Positions 19,076 to 27,859 of a stretch of DNA of 64,000 nucleotides are shown in pieces (position 1 is the first letter of the stretch; each line of letters starts with the position of its first letter). The stretch is taken from the NCBI GenBank assembly GCA_948436975.1, contig CAOJJB010000004.1, positions 1 through 64,000 on the forward strand. Direction: 5' to 3'. The translations under genes and the position numbers were made by a program. The DNA is from an uncultured Clostridium sp. GTDB taxonomy: Bacteria; Bacillota; Clostridia; TANB77; CAG-508. Under the pieces are notes generated by a model that had not been told where the DNA came from, ran no database searches, and was given only the letters and a program-made list of their open reading frames with translations.

Positions 19076-19372
19076 TTATTTAAATATTTTACTTAGAATG
19101 CTTTTTTCTTTTTTAGTGGATACATCTGAGTTAGAATAAGTTAAACTACTTATATGTCCATCTACAATAAAATCAGAAGTATCTATACTAAGTTTATTTA
19201 TTTTTAAATTATCTCCTTTTATGGTTAATAATCCTAATTCTGTTTCAACAATTATTATTTGATCATCAAAACTGAAAACATCAATTATACCTGTAATATT
19301 TAATTTCTCACGGTTTTCTAATACTATATTTTGAAAAGTAGTTGTATTATTCATATTTCTTATATCTTCCAT
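19076..19372 (-). CDS. yabP: Sporulation protein YabP (YabP/YqfC family)
   Basis: 98 residues with the family core LENREKLNITGIIDVFSFDD, then IVETELGLLTIKGDNLKINKL and IDGHISSL-like ending. Start ATG 19372 has AGGAGG eight bases upstream; an in-frame GTG at 19381 overlaps the RBS. First gene of yabP-yabQ-divIC. It works in spore assembly in the mother cell. Confidence 0.9.
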   Translation of the reverse strand: MEDIRNMNNTTTFQNIVLENREKLNITGIIDVFSFDDQIIIVETELGLLTIKGDNLKINKLSIDTSDFIVDGHISSLTYSNSDVSTKKEKSILSKIFK

Positions 19373-19446
19373 ATGTAGCACCTCCTAATATTATATATTA
19401 TAATATTTATGCGCTTTAAGAATATTTAGAACTAAAAAATAATAAA

Positions 19447-19482
19447 AAGCATACAACAAATACAATTAATTTGTTATATGCT
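19447..19482 (-). terminator. Terminator after lysC
   Basis: AAGCATA-AACAAAT pairs with ATTTGTT-TATGCTT around a short loop, 48 bases beyond the lysC stop. Confidence 0.65.
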
Positions 19483-19529
19483 TAAAAATTTGTGTAAAAT
19501 TTTTATTATTAAATCTAATATATACTTTA

Positions 19530-20747
19530 TTAAGATGTTTTTCCAAAGAATTTTTTATGAATAGCTTTTACGGCTAAATCAGATTCTTTAGAGTTTACTA
19601 AGACAGAAATTTTTATTTCTGATGTAGTTATCATATGCATGTTTATGTTGTTTTCATATAGAGTTTCAAACATATCTGCGGCTACTCCTGGTTTATTTGC
19701 AATTCCTACTCCTATTATAGAAACTTTTGATAAGTTTTCACTGTGTAATATTTCTTCAATACCTAATATTGATTTATTTTCATTTAAAACATTTAGTGTT
19801 TTGTTTAAATCATTCATTTTTACAGTAAAAGCTATGTCTTTTGTTATATGTTCTCCAAAAGATTGTGATATAATATCTATATTTATAAGATTTTTAGATA
19901 ATATTTTAAAAAGTTCATATGTTTTACCAATTTTATTTTCTAAACCAACTATTGTTATTCTAGATATATAGTCATCTTTTGTAACGCCATTTATTACAAG
20001 ATCTTCTAAATTACTACTATTATTTACTAATGTTCCTAAGCTTTCTTTTTCAAAAGTTGATTTTACATAGATTGGAACATTGTATTTTTTTCCAATTTCT
20101 ACACATCTATTATGAAGAACTTTAGCTCCCATACTAGACATTTCAAGCATTTCATCATATGATATGGATTTTATTTTTTCAACATCATTAATAATTCTAG
20201 GATCAGATGTATATACTCCATCAACATCTGTATATATATCACATCTTTCTGCCTCTAAACTAGCTGCTAATGCTACTGCTGTTGTGTCTGAACCACCTCT
20301 GCCAAAAGTCGTTATATTCCCATTTTCATCTACTCCTTGAAATCCAGCTACAATAACAATATTTCCAGAATTTAAATATTCTTGTATTGTTTCATTATGA
20401 ATATATCTAATTCTACTGTTTGAGTATTCACTATTTGTTATTATTGGAATTTGCCACCCAGCTAATGATACAGCTGGATGTTGCTTTTCTATTAATAACA
20501 TAGCTAGTTTTGAAGTTGTTATTTGTTCTCCAGTTGATACTAAAACATCATGTTCTCTACGACTTGGATTTTGTGTTATTTCAGATTCTTCAGATATTAG
20601 TTTATCTGTGGTTTTTCCTTGTGCTGAAACAACTACTACAATTTTGTTTCCTTTGTTTTTTTCTCTAATTATATGTTCTGTAACAAGTTCTAGTTTTTCG
20701 ATACTTGATACAGAACTACCACCAAATTTTTGTACAATAATTCCCAT
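19530..20747 (-). CDS. lysC: Aspartate kinase
   Basis: 405 residues. The kinase domain begins IIVQKFGGSSVSS and has VVSAQGKTTDKL, TSKLAMLL, FGRGGSDTTAVALAA and DGVYTSDPRI. Two ACT domains follow from about 265 (SRITIVGLENKIGKTYELF, SIIGVGIANKPGVAADMF), typical of lysine- or threonine-sensitive enzymes. It phosphorylates aspartate, the first step to lysine, threonine, methionine and, in spore formers, dipicolinate. No lysine riboswitch is visible in the 127 bases upstream. RBS AGAGGT precedes ATG. Confidence 0.95.
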   Translation of the reverse strand: MGIIVQKFGGSSVSSIEKLELVTEHIIREKNKGNKIVVVVSAQGKTTDKLISEESEITQNPSRREHDVLVSTGEQITTSKLAMLLIEKQHPAVSLAGWQIPIITNSEYSNSRIRYIHNETIQEYLNSGNIVIVAGFQGVDENGNITTFGRGGSDTTAVALAASLEAERCDIYTDVDGVYTSDPRIINDVEKIKSISYDEMLEMSSMGAKVLHNRCVEIGKKYNVPIYVKSTFEKESLGTLVNNSSNLEDLVINGVTKDDYISRITIVGLENKIGKTYELFKILSKNLINIDIISQSFGEHITKDIAFTVKMNDLNKTLNVLNENKSILGIEEILHSENLSKVSIIGVGIANKPGVAADMFETLYENNINMHMITTSEIKISVLVNSKESDLAVKAIHKKFFGKTS

Positions 20748-20874
20748 ATGGTGTACCTCTTTTTGTAAATAAAATTATAGCAAATTTTAAGTTTAAAAAT
20801 TACTATGTAAGCTTTTTATTGTAATAGCCATTTATTATAGTATATTTATAAAAAATATTTTAGTGAATGGCCCT

Positions 20875-21582
20875 TTAATATATATCTTCTCCTAATAAAA
20901 TTTTTTCTGCATTATTTTCTATTAAGTTTTCTAACTGTTGGTGTGAAACTAATTTTGAAATTTTTTCGATTGCTTGAGGAATTTTTGGATATATTGATTT
21001 TTCTCTATGTACATCAGAACCTAATAAATCTATTAAATTGTTTTTTATCATCTTTTTAAAAGTTGATTTTGCTTTTAGTCCGTATATTCCTAAAATACTT
21101 CCAAAATTTGATTGAAAGATTACTCCCATATCTTTTAGTTCATGTAAAAGATTTAAATTTTTTTGAACAACAGAATATCTTTCAGGATGAGCTAATATTA
21201 ATCTATAATTATTTTCTTTTAATTGATTTATTACAAATTTTAAATTTGGAAATGATTCTTTTAAAGGAAGTTCAAAAAGAATATAGTTTGTATTATTTAT
21301 TGTTGAAGCTTTATATTCATTTAATAAATTTATTATATTATATGTTAAAAATATTTCACTACCCAAAATAATTTCAGGAATATTTTCTTCTTGGTTTAAT
21401 TCTTTGATTATTTCTTTTCTTTTGTATTCTGGTATTTCAAAACATTGTGATGCATAATGTGATGTTGCCACAATTTTTTTTATTCCTATGTTTTTTGCTT
21501 CTTTTAATAAGGCTTTTGTTTCTTCAATTGATTTAGAACCATCATCAACATTTGGTAATATGTGAGAATGAAAATCTATCAT
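20875..21582 (-). CDS. PHP-type tyrosine-protein phosphatase (CpsB/CapC/YwqE)
   Basis: 235 residues. Metal-binding PHP motifs: MIDFHSHILPNVDDG at the N-terminus, ATSHY (near 40), LAHPERY (near 130) and LLGSDVHREKS (near 190). This family removes phosphate from tyrosine kinases of the CpsD type. It is the last of three genes with the kinase and its activator. Start 21582 has AAAGGA at good spacing; ATG 21600 in the same frame is possible. Confidence 0.9.
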   Translation of the reverse strand: MIDFHSHILPNVDDGSKSIEETKALLKEAKNIGIKKIVATSHYASQCFEIPEYKRKEIIKELNQEENIPEIILGSEIFLTYNIINLLNEYKASTINNTNYILFELPLKESFPNLKFVINQLKENNYRLILAHPERYSVVQKNLNLLHELKDMGVIFQSNFGSILGIYGLKAKSTFKKMIKNNLIDLLGSDVHREKSIYPKIPQAIEKISKLVSHQQLENLIENNAEKILLGEDIY

Positions 21583-21605
21583 ATTTATTTTCCTTTGCAT
21601 TGATT

Positions 21606-22334
21606 TTATTTTCTTTGTTTTGGTTTAAAGTCTGTTAGCTTTTCTCCATAATAATAAGAATTAGAATATGTTTTTGAATTCATTTGTACTTTATTTAATA
21701 CTACTCCAGCTACTTTTCCTCCAACATTTTCTATTGAGAATTTTACTTTGTTAAGGTCTTCCATTCTTGTATAATTTTGTGCTGATACAATTATGGTAAA
21801 GTCTACTAATCTTGCAAGTATTAATGCGTCTGCAACAATTAAACATGGTGGTGCATCAAATATTATAATATCAAATATTTCTGTTAAGTCATCTATAATG
21901 TTGTTCATTTTGTTTGATACTAATAATTCAGATGGATTTGGTGGAACACTACCAGCAGTTATTAGATAAAGATTTTTTACTTCTGTTTCTTGTATATAAT
22001 TTTTTATATCATCTTTTTTGTCTTTAAATATCTGATCTACTACTCCTGATAAATAATTTGATATACCAGGTCGTGGTCTTAAATTAAATATGCCATATTG
22101 TCTTCCTTTTCTCATATCTGCGTCTATAATTAAAACTTTTTTGTCAATTTGTGCAAATGCCGCTGCTAAGTTAGATGTTACATAACTTTTTCCTTCACCA
22201 GGTACTGTACTCGTAACTACCATAACTTTTTTTTCTGAATCTGCGTTCATAAATTGTATATTTGTTCTTAAATTCCTAAACATTTCTGCTTCAGGAGATT
22301 TTGGATTTTCTATTACAACTACTTCTTTTTTCAT
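21606..22334 (-). CDS. Bacterial tyrosine kinase (CpsD/CapB/YwqD)
   Basis: 242 residues. MFRNLRTNIQFMN precedes Walker A VPGEGKSYVTSN, Walker A' KVLIIDADMRKG and Walker B DIIIFDAPPCLI. The C-terminus ends in a tyrosine cluster (KTYSNSYYYGEK), the usual autophosphorylation site. It needs the membrane activator encoded just upstream (2-base gap). In most genomes such kinases control polysaccharide assembly; no glycosyltransferase genes lie beside it here. Confidence 0.92.
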   Translation of the reverse strand: MKKEVVVIENPKSPEAEMFRNLRTNIQFMNADSEKKVMVVTSTVPGEGKSYVTSNLAAAFAQIDKKVLIIDADMRKGRQYGIFNLRPRPGISNYLSGVVDQIFKDKKDDIKNYIQETEVKNLYLITAGSVPPNPSELLVSNKMNNIIDDLTEIFDIIIFDAPPCLIVADALILARLVDFTIIVSAQNYTRMEDLNKVKFSIENVGGKVAGVVLNKVQMNSKTYSNSYYYGEKLTDFKPKQRK

Positions 22335-22336
22335 TT

Positions 22337-23173
22337 TTATTTACCTCCTCTGCTATGTTTAGCTCTTTTATTAAGATTATTACTGTCTTTTTGTAATGTT
22401 GTAAATAAATTAGCATTTTGATATGACATTTGAATATTATTATTATTATTATAGTTTGTATTTGAATTAGATGATTTTGATTTTTTATTTGCTGTTTCAT
22501 CTGATATTGCAATTGATGCTAATACAGGTACTTTAAGAATTCTTTCAATATCACTGTCTGTTTTGACAGTAGTATCAAGCATATTTATTAATAATATATA
22601 TGTAGATATTATTACAAATCCAACTAGAGCAAATATAACAATATTTTTGGTTAGATGTATATTTGATGGATTATATGATACTTCAGCTCTATCTAATACA
22701 TGTATATTGCTAACTTTATATATACCATCAACTTTTTCTATAAATACTTTAGCTACTTCATTTGCTATTGTACATGCAAGTTCTGGAATAGTATGTGTTA
22801 CAGTTATTCTTATAAGCTCTGTGTCAGAAACTGAGGAAACTGATATTGCATTTTGAAGTTGTGATAAACTCATGTCTAAATTTAAATTTTCAATTACTTT
22901 AGATGCAATTGATTTACTTTTGGCTATTTCTCTATAATCATCAACTAAGTTTGAATTTAATGCAATATCACTGCTTGTTATAGATGCTGCATCTTCAGAA
23001 TTAAAGTTGTTTACTTGTACTAATACTAAACTTGTAGATGATTGATATTCAGGTACTACTAATTTAAGTGTATATACTGCTCCTAATATTCCACTTAATA
23101 TTACAATTGCAATTATTAAAAATTTTTTTTCTAAAAATATTGCAATAAATTCTTTTAAATCGATTTCTTCCAT
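22337..23173 (-). CDS. Wzz-type chain-length regulator / kinase activator (CpsC/CapA/YwqC)
   Basis: 278 residues. Two membrane helices (about 14-33 and 173-196) bracket an extracellular Wzz domain starting PEYQSSTSLVLVQ. After the second helix a cytoplasmic tail contains DSDIERILKVPVLASIAI, the segment that contacts the kinase. A poly-Asn stretch (near 237-245) and a basic end follow. First gene of the kinase-phosphatase trio, with GGAGG four bases before the ATG. Confidence 0.9.
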   Translation of the reverse strand: MEEIDLKEFIAIFLEKKFLIIAIVILSGILGAVYTLKLVVPEYQSSTSLVLVQVNNFNSEDAASITSSDIALNSNLVDDYREIAKSKSIASKVIENLNLDMSLSQLQNAISVSSVSDTELIRITVTHTIPELACTIANEVAKVFIEKVDGIYKVSNIHVLDRAEVSYNPSNIHLTKNIVIFALVGFVIISTYILLINMLDTTVKTDSDIERILKVPVLASIAISDETANKKSKSSNSNTNYNNNNNIQMSYQNANLFTTLQKDSNNLNKRAKHSRGGK

Positions 23174-23266
23174 GGTTCCTCCATTTATTTATAGTTTATT
23201 TTTATAAAATTAATTATTTCAGGATTTAATTATATTATAAAACATTTTTTTTGGCAATATAATAAT

Positions 23267-24373
23267 TTAGTTTTTTAAAATCATTTTTAGATATTCTTTC
23301 ATAAATTCATTTATTTCTCCATTCATCACAGCTTCAACATTTCCAACTTCATAATTTGTTCGATGATCTTTAACTAATGTATATGGACAAAAAACGTAAG
23401 AACGTATCTGACTTCCCCATGCTATGTCTTTTTGAATACCTTTTAGTTCTGATATTGTTGCCTTATTTTCTTTTTCTTTTAAGTCTAATAATTTAGATTT
23501 TAACATTTTCATTGCAGTTTCTTTATTCATTGTTTGAGAACGTTCAGATTGACATGATACTACTATATTAGTTGGAATATGTGTTATTCTAACAGCAGAA
23601 TCTGTTTTATTTATATGTTGTCCTCCAGCTCCAGATGCTCTATATGTGTCTATTCTTAAATCATCTGTATTTATTTCTATTTCTATATCATCTGAGATTT
23701 CAGGTAATACTTCTAATGATGCAAATGATGTATGCCTTCTTCCTCCACTATCAAATGGTGATATTCTTACTAATCTATGAACTCCCATTTCACTTTTTAA
23801 ATACCCATATGCATTATCTCCAGATATTAAGGCTGTTACACTTTTTATTCCAGCTTCATCCCCATCTAAATAATCGAGTTCTTTTAAAGAAAAACCATTG
23901 GAATTAGCCCATTTTCCATACATTCTATATAACATTTGGACCCAATCTTGAGATTCTGTGCCTCCTGCTCCTGGGTGTAAGGTAATTATTGCATTATTAT
24001 TGTCATACTTGCCTGAGAATAATGTTTGAATTTCTAAATTGTTTATATCTTTTTCTAGTTTTGTTGTATGTATTAATAATTCTTTTAATAGTTCTTCATC
24101 AAATTCTTGTGTTAGAAGATTATTCATTTCTATAAGATTTTTTAATTCAGATTGTAAGTTTTCATATGTCTTAATTTTCTTTTGAAGTGTTTTTATTTTA
24201 GCAAATACTATACTTGAATTTTTGGAATCATCCCAAAAGTCGTCCTCTAGTGATTGATTTTCTAAGTTTTTTAACTCACTCTTTAAAGATTCGATTTTTA
24301 TTGAAGTTTGTATTTGCTTAATTTTTATTTCTAATTCTTGTAGTAGTTTAAAATTTTCTTCTAGTTCTATCAT
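23267..24373 (-). CDS. prfB: Peptide chain release factor 2
   Basis: 368 residues. It reads TGA and TAA stops. Motifs: SPFDSGGRRHTSFAS (the SPF recognition motif near 209-211) and the catalytic GGQ in RASGAGGQHINKTDSAVRI (near 253). The common autoregulatory +1 frameshift near codon 25 is absent: the reading frame is continuous from MIELEENFKLL. RBS AAAGGA. This makes the +1 shifts elsewhere in the window more notable. Confidence 0.95.
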   Translation of the reverse strand: MIELEENFKLLQELEIKIKQIQTSIKIESLKSELKNLENQSLEDDFWDDSKNSSIVFAKIKTLQKKIKTYENLQSELKNLIEMNNLLTQEFDEELLKELLIHTTKLEKDINNLEIQTLFSGKYDNNNAIITLHPGAGGTESQDWVQMLYRMYGKWANSNGFSLKELDYLDGDEAGIKSVTALISGDNAYGYLKSEMGVHRLVRISPFDSGGRRHTSFASLEVLPEISDDIEIEINTDDLRIDTYRASGAGGQHINKTDSAVRITHIPTNIVVSCQSERSQTMNKETAMKMLKSKLLDLKEKENKATISELKGIQKDIAWGSQIRSYVFCPYTLVKDHRTNYEVGNVEAVMNGEINEFMKEYLKMILKN

Positions 24374-24510
24374 TAATTATTTATTCCTTTCATAGTTATA
24401 TAAAAAGTTTATTATATAATATATTTTATATATTTAAGTATTTTCAATATTATATATTATTTTTATAGATGATACAATAAATTTTGTAAAAAGTAGATAA
24501 TTAATATTCA

Positions 24511-24549
24511 AAAGAGAGAACAGTTTCACTAAAAGTGATCCATTCTCTC
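24511..24549 (-). terminator. Terminator after the deoxyribosyltransferase-like gene
   Basis: GAGAGAA / TTCTCTC outer stem with inner CACTTTTAGTG hairpin; a TTTT run follows on the minus strand. Confidence 0.7.
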
Positions 24550-24575
24550 CTTAGATAAGCTATTTTTTTATGTTG

Positions 24576-24959
24576 TTATTTTACGATTTTTTCTATTATA
24601 CTATCAATATTTCCAACTAATCTTATAATATTTGGGTTTTGATAAAAATTTACTGAATTTTCTACATCAAAATCTTTTCCATCTAAAGAACATAAATAAA
24701 TTTTTTTATTTAATGCTAAAGCTATTCCTAATTCTATATGTGTACCTCTTCCAGCTGGTAATAGAATAATAACAATATCAGAGTCAATAATGGCTTGTTG
24801 TTCTAATTCAGAAGATTTAATCATATCGTCTATTGTTTCATGAGTAGAGATATTAGAGGCCCAATTATAAGTATGATGTAGACCTTTTGATATTAATTTT
24901 TTTGATACATTATTAACTAAATCTTTATTTTGAAAACCTGTTCCTATGTAAAATTTCAT
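24576..24959 (-). CDS. Nucleoside 2-deoxyribosyltransferase-like protein
   Basis: 127 residues. Rossmann-like fold with KFYIGTGFQNKDLVNNV at the start, DSDIVIILLPAGRGTHIELG in the middle and ALNKKIYLC. RGTHIELG corresponds to the catalytic glutamate region of this superfamily, which cleaves or swaps bases on deoxynucleosides. With two Nudix enzymes nearby this suggests nucleotide-pool cleaning, an inference. RBS AAAGGAA. Confidence 0.75.
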   Translation of the reverse strand: MKFYIGTGFQNKDLVNNVSKKLISKGLHHTYNWASNISTHETIDDMIKSSELEQQAIIDSDIVIILLPAGRGTHIELGIALALNKKIYLCSLDGKDFDVENSVNFYQNPNIIRLVGNIDSIIEKIVK

Positions 24960-24994
24960 AACAGTATATTCCTTTCCTTATAATATTAATTTAA

Positions 24995-25424
24995 TTATTT
25001 AAATAATGATAGTCTTTTTGTGATTGGATTTATTTTTTCTATTTCTCCAAATGCTAATATTCCATAATAGTTATGTTCTTCTGTATTTATTTCTTTTGTT
25101 TTTATTAGTTGTTCTTCATAAGTATCTCCTGTCATTGTTTCTGTAAAATCTACAAATAATATGCTTTCTTCTTCAAATTTTCTTCTAACTTTTTTTATCT
25201 CATTATTTTTGCCACCGTAAAACAATTAGAGATAAACCAGAAATACTTTTGTGTGAATTATGATCTTTATCATCAAAGTCTATAAAAGACATTTTTTCTT
25301 TTACTGTGTCATCAGCAATATTAACTAATCCTAACCCCATATGTGCTATTGCATTTAATGCTTTTCCTGTTTCTATTTTTTCATTGATTACTGCTACAAA
25401 TTTATATTTATCATTATATACCAT
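24995..25424 (-). CDS. DUF2000 family protein, split by a +1 frameshift at CGG
   Basis: The first frame (from ATG 25424, RBS GGAGG) encodes YKFVAVINEKIETGKALNAI, then AHMGLGLVN and SGLSLIVL, then CGG at codon 70 (complement 25215-25217), and stops four codons later. The +1 frame continues GGKNNEIKKVRRKFEEE, then VDFTETMTGDTYEEQL and YYGILAFGEIEKINPITKRL, the rest of the DUF2000 pattern (valid joined length 142 residues, the usual size). DUF2000 proteins are small alpha/beta proteins related to peptidyl-tRNA hydrolase 2; function unknown. The site is identical in kind to those of dpaB and uvrB. Confidence 0.75.
25214..25220 (-). other. +1 frameshift site TTA-C-GGT in the DUF2000 gene
   Basis: Zero frame is TTA CGG TGG CAA AAA TAA. 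Skipping the C gives TTA GGT GGC AAA AAT and restores the family sequence. Deleting one G instead (CGT GGC) would also restore frame, so the inserted residue could be Arg or Gly here. Confidence 0.65.
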
Positions 25425-25460
25425 ATAGAATTTCCTCCATTTACAAATAGTTTGATATAT

Positions 25461-25955
25461 TTATAAATTATTTAATTTTAAATATTTTTCTAATGCATCT
25501 ACATTCATAGTAAAAAATTTACTTTTATTATGTTTTAATAATTCTGCTAATTCAGTAATTTCTATCCATCGAATGTTTCTTGATTCATTAGTTTCTTTTA
25601 ATGGTTCACCATTAGATTCACATATAAAGTGATTGCATATTATTGAATAGATATTTTTAACATTTTGAGTTACACAAAAAGGCATAAAATTTATTGTGTT
25701 TGTTTCTTCATTATATATTTTTTCTTCTTCTCCTTGTATATATGTAACCTTTAATCCTGTTTCTTCAAAAACTTCTCTTCTTACAGTATCATATGCATCT
25801 TCATATTCTCTTATTTTACCTGCTGGTAGTTCATATAAACCATTTGTTTCATCACCATTTTCTTTCCATCTTTCTTGAATTATAATATGTTTTTTACCAT
25901 TTATAGTTCTTTCAACTATTGCTCCAATTGCTGGTATTGCAAATCTTTCATTCAT
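25461..25955 (-). CDS. Nudix hydrolase
   Basis: 164 residues. The Nudix box is complete: GKIREYE, then DAYDTVR, then REVFEETGL (near 47-69). The protein starts with AIPAIGAIVERTINGKKHII, typical for ADP-ribose or nucleotide-sugar Nudix enzymes. Substrate unknown. It sits in a same-strand run of small accessory enzymes with 24-base spacing to the acetyltransferase gene upstream. Confidence 0.85.
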   Translation of the reverse strand: MNERFAIPAIGAIVERTINGKKHIIIQERWKENGDETNGLYELPAGKIREYEDAYDTVRREVFEETGLKVTYIQGEEEKIYNEETNTINFMPFCVTQNVKNIYSIICNHFICESNGEPLKETNESRNIRWIEITELAELLKHNKSKFFTMNVDALEKYLKLNNL

Positions 25956-25979
25956 TTATATAAGTTCCTTTCAAAAAAA

Positions 25980-26447
25980 TTATAATTTCATCATATAAGT
26001 AATACTATCTATTTCCATTCCAAATTTTTCATATGCTATAATAGCATTTTTATTTTGAGGATTAACAGTTAAATATATATCGGTACATTTATTATTATTG
26101 CCTAAGTTTTTTGCAAAATTAAGCATTTTAGTTCCAATTCCCCTATCTCTATATTTTTCATCAACACATAATGTGTCGATACACAACAATTTTCTATATC
26201 TTTTAAATTCACTATGTTTTTCAATTATATTTATAATAATATATCCAACAATTTTGCTACTTTGTTTAGCAACATATATACTGTTTGTTTCAAGTAATTT
26301 TTTTAGTCGTTCCTTAGTAATTATTTGGTCAATATCTAAGAAAATATCTGAATTCCAATTAACATGCAACTTATGTACTTGTTTTGCTAAGTTATTTATT
26401 TCAATTTGATCTTTAATTTGTGGCTTAATAATTTCTATTTCAGTCAT
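25980..26447 (-). CDS. GNAT-family N-acetyltransferase
   Basis: 155 residues with the acetyl-CoA binding motif VDEKYRDRGIGTKMLNFA (near 94-111) and the C-terminal AIIAYEKFGME beta-strand signature. The substrate cannot be told from sequence. A 45-bp repeat (26464-26508) lies directly before its start. Confidence 0.85.
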   Translation of the reverse strand: MTEIEIIKPQIKDQIEINNLAKQVHKLHVNWNSDIFLDIDQIITKERLKKLLETNSIYVAKQSSKIVGYIIINIIEKHSEFKRYRKLLCIDTLCVDEKYRDRGIGTKMLNFAKNLGNNNKCTDIYLTVNPQNKNAIIAYEKFGMEIDSITYMMKL

Positions 26448-26463
26448 AACATACTCCTATAAA

Positions 26464-26508
26464 TTTTATATAAAATTTGTTAGTAATTTGAATTTTAGTA
26501 TGACAAAA
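26464..26508. repeat. 45-bp direct repeat, copy 1
   Basis: Starts TTTTATATAAAA and ends ATGACAAAA; aligned by eye it matches 27805-27849 at roughly four of five positions, in the same orientation. The surrounding 26448-26610 has no gene. Confidence 0.6.
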
Positions 26509-26610
26509 TGTTGATATTAGAAAAAAGTCAAACAAAATGCAAGCAATGTTTACATTTGATTTATGAAATTAGTATATAATAATTTTATAAAAATACCTTT
26601 ATACCCATTA

Positions 26611-27129
26611 TTATTTTCCCCTTTTTGCAATTTCTTCTTTAAGGAATTGATTAACAAATTCCCATCTATGTTTAATAAATAGTCCATTATTAACTAAATC
26701 ATCAATTTCCTCCCAAGTTGCCCATTTCGCATTAGATACCTCATCTTCTTGAAATTTCATTTTTGATATGTCGTAATCATGTTTTAAAGTATATGTATCT
26801 ATCCATACATTGCCAGTTTTAAATTTTGTTATAAACTTTAATTCACTAGGATTTATATTTATATCTAGTTCTTCTTTTGCTTCTCTTACTATCGTTTCTT
26901 TAGAGGTTTCTCCCAACATTACAGAACCACCTGTCATTACCCATACATTTGGTTCTAGTTTCTTTTGTTCTGACCTCTTTTGAATCAATATTTTATTTTC
27001 ATTATTGATAATCCATACATCTGCACCTAAATGGTATAATCCTCTATCAAATACTTTTTTATCATATTTTTCCATTATTTCTCCTGTTGGATTACCATTA
27101 TTATCTAATATTTCCCATTTTTCAATCAT
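26611..27129 (-). CDS. Nudix hydrolase (Idi-like subgroup)
   Basis: 172 residues. N-terminus EKWEILDNNGNPTGE is typical of Nudix proteins related to isopentenyl-diphosphate isomerase. The Nudix box reads GGSVMLGE, TSKETIV, REAKEELDI. The usual final Gly of the box is Asp here (EELDI). Start ATG 27129 has AGGA nine bases upstream; an in-frame GTG at 27135 is less likely. Confidence 0.83.
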   Translation of the reverse strand: MIEKWEILDNNGNPTGEIMEKYDKKVFDRGLYHLGADVWIINNENKILIQKRSEQKKLEPNVWVMTGGSVMLGETSKETIVREAKEELDININPSELKFITKFKTGNVWIDTYTLKHDYDISKMKFQEDEVSNAKWATWEEIDDLVNNGLFIKHRWEFVNQFLKEEIAKRGK

Positions 27130-27192
27130 AATCACAATTCCTATCTCTATTTGTCAAACATGTTATTAATTTCGTTATTATTTATTAATTGA

Positions 27193-27792
27193 TTATTCAA
27201 GATATATCCTCTCTTTTTTAAGAACATACACTAACCATTTGTTATTATTTTCTCCGCCTTCTTTATGAAAGTCTAAAATCTGGTATCCTATTTTAGTTAC
27301 AATTTTAGTTAATTTTTCTTCATTAAAATAGTTATAGTAACGTTCAGCTCCCATATGATATTCATTGGGAAAGTCAACCCATTCATCATCAACATTATTT
27401 GTTTCATGATTCATTGCGTTAAATATAAATATTCCATTATCTTCAAGTGCATCATGAACTTTTTGTAAACACATTGATGCATCATCTTTAGTAAAGTGAA
27501 CAAATACTCTCCAGCAAAACATAGCAGAATATTTGTCCATAAATTCATCTTTTAATACATTGTATCCCAATTTTCCAATATATTTTGCATTTGAACCATC
27601 TCCAGAACCAATTTCAAAAACTTTTGACCCTTTAGGAAATGAACTAATATTTTTCTTAATAAATTTTTCTAGCTCTTCACGTTTTCTTTTTGCTTTGTTT
27701 GGATCAAGATTATCATGTTTAATACTAGTTTCTAAATATACATTTGCTTTCTTTTTATATACTTCAAGTGTTTTCTGATTTTCTTTACTCAT
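27193..27792 (-). CDS. Class I SAM-dependent methyltransferase with probable internal deletion
   Basis: 199 residues. Motif I is clear (VFEIGSGDGSNAKYIGKLG near 59-77). Then GYNV is followed at once by LKDEFMDKYSAMFCWRVFVH, whereas related enzymes have about 25 more residues here (the strand that binds the ribose of SAM). The rest (LEDNGIFIFNAMNHE, YHMGAERYYNYFNEEKL, GGENNNKWLVYVLKK) is intact and in frame. It may be an inactive or altered enzyme. Substrate unknown. Confidence 0.75.
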   Translation of the reverse strand: MSKENQKTLEVYKKKANVYLETSIKHDNLDPNKAKRKREELEKFIKKNISSFPKGSKVFEIGSGDGSNAKYIGKLGYNVLKDEFMDKYSAMFCWRVFVHFTKDDASMCLQKVHDALEDNGIFIFNAMNHETNNVDDEWVDFPNEYHMGAERYYNYFNEEKLTKIVTKIGYQILDFHKEGGENNNKWLVYVLKKERIYLE

Positions 27793-27804
27793 ATAAAACC
27801 ATCC

Positions 27805-27849
27805 TTTTATATAAAAATTGTCAGCAATTTAAAATCTAGGATGACAAAA
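27805..27849. repeat. 45-bp direct repeat, copy 2
   Basis: Same orientation as 26464-26508, located between the secA stop and the methyltransferase start. The two copies bracket the methyltransferase and Idi-like Nudix genes. Confidence 0.6.
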
Positions 27850-27859
27850 ATCTTTGCTA

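Noticed and set aside
20748-20874. Lysine riboswitch before lysC
   Set aside because: Only 127 bases are available and no conserved lysine-riboswitch elements are visible.
24300-24373. Programmed +1 frameshift in prfB
   Set aside because: The frame is continuous from the ATG through both conserved motifs; no internal TGA is present.
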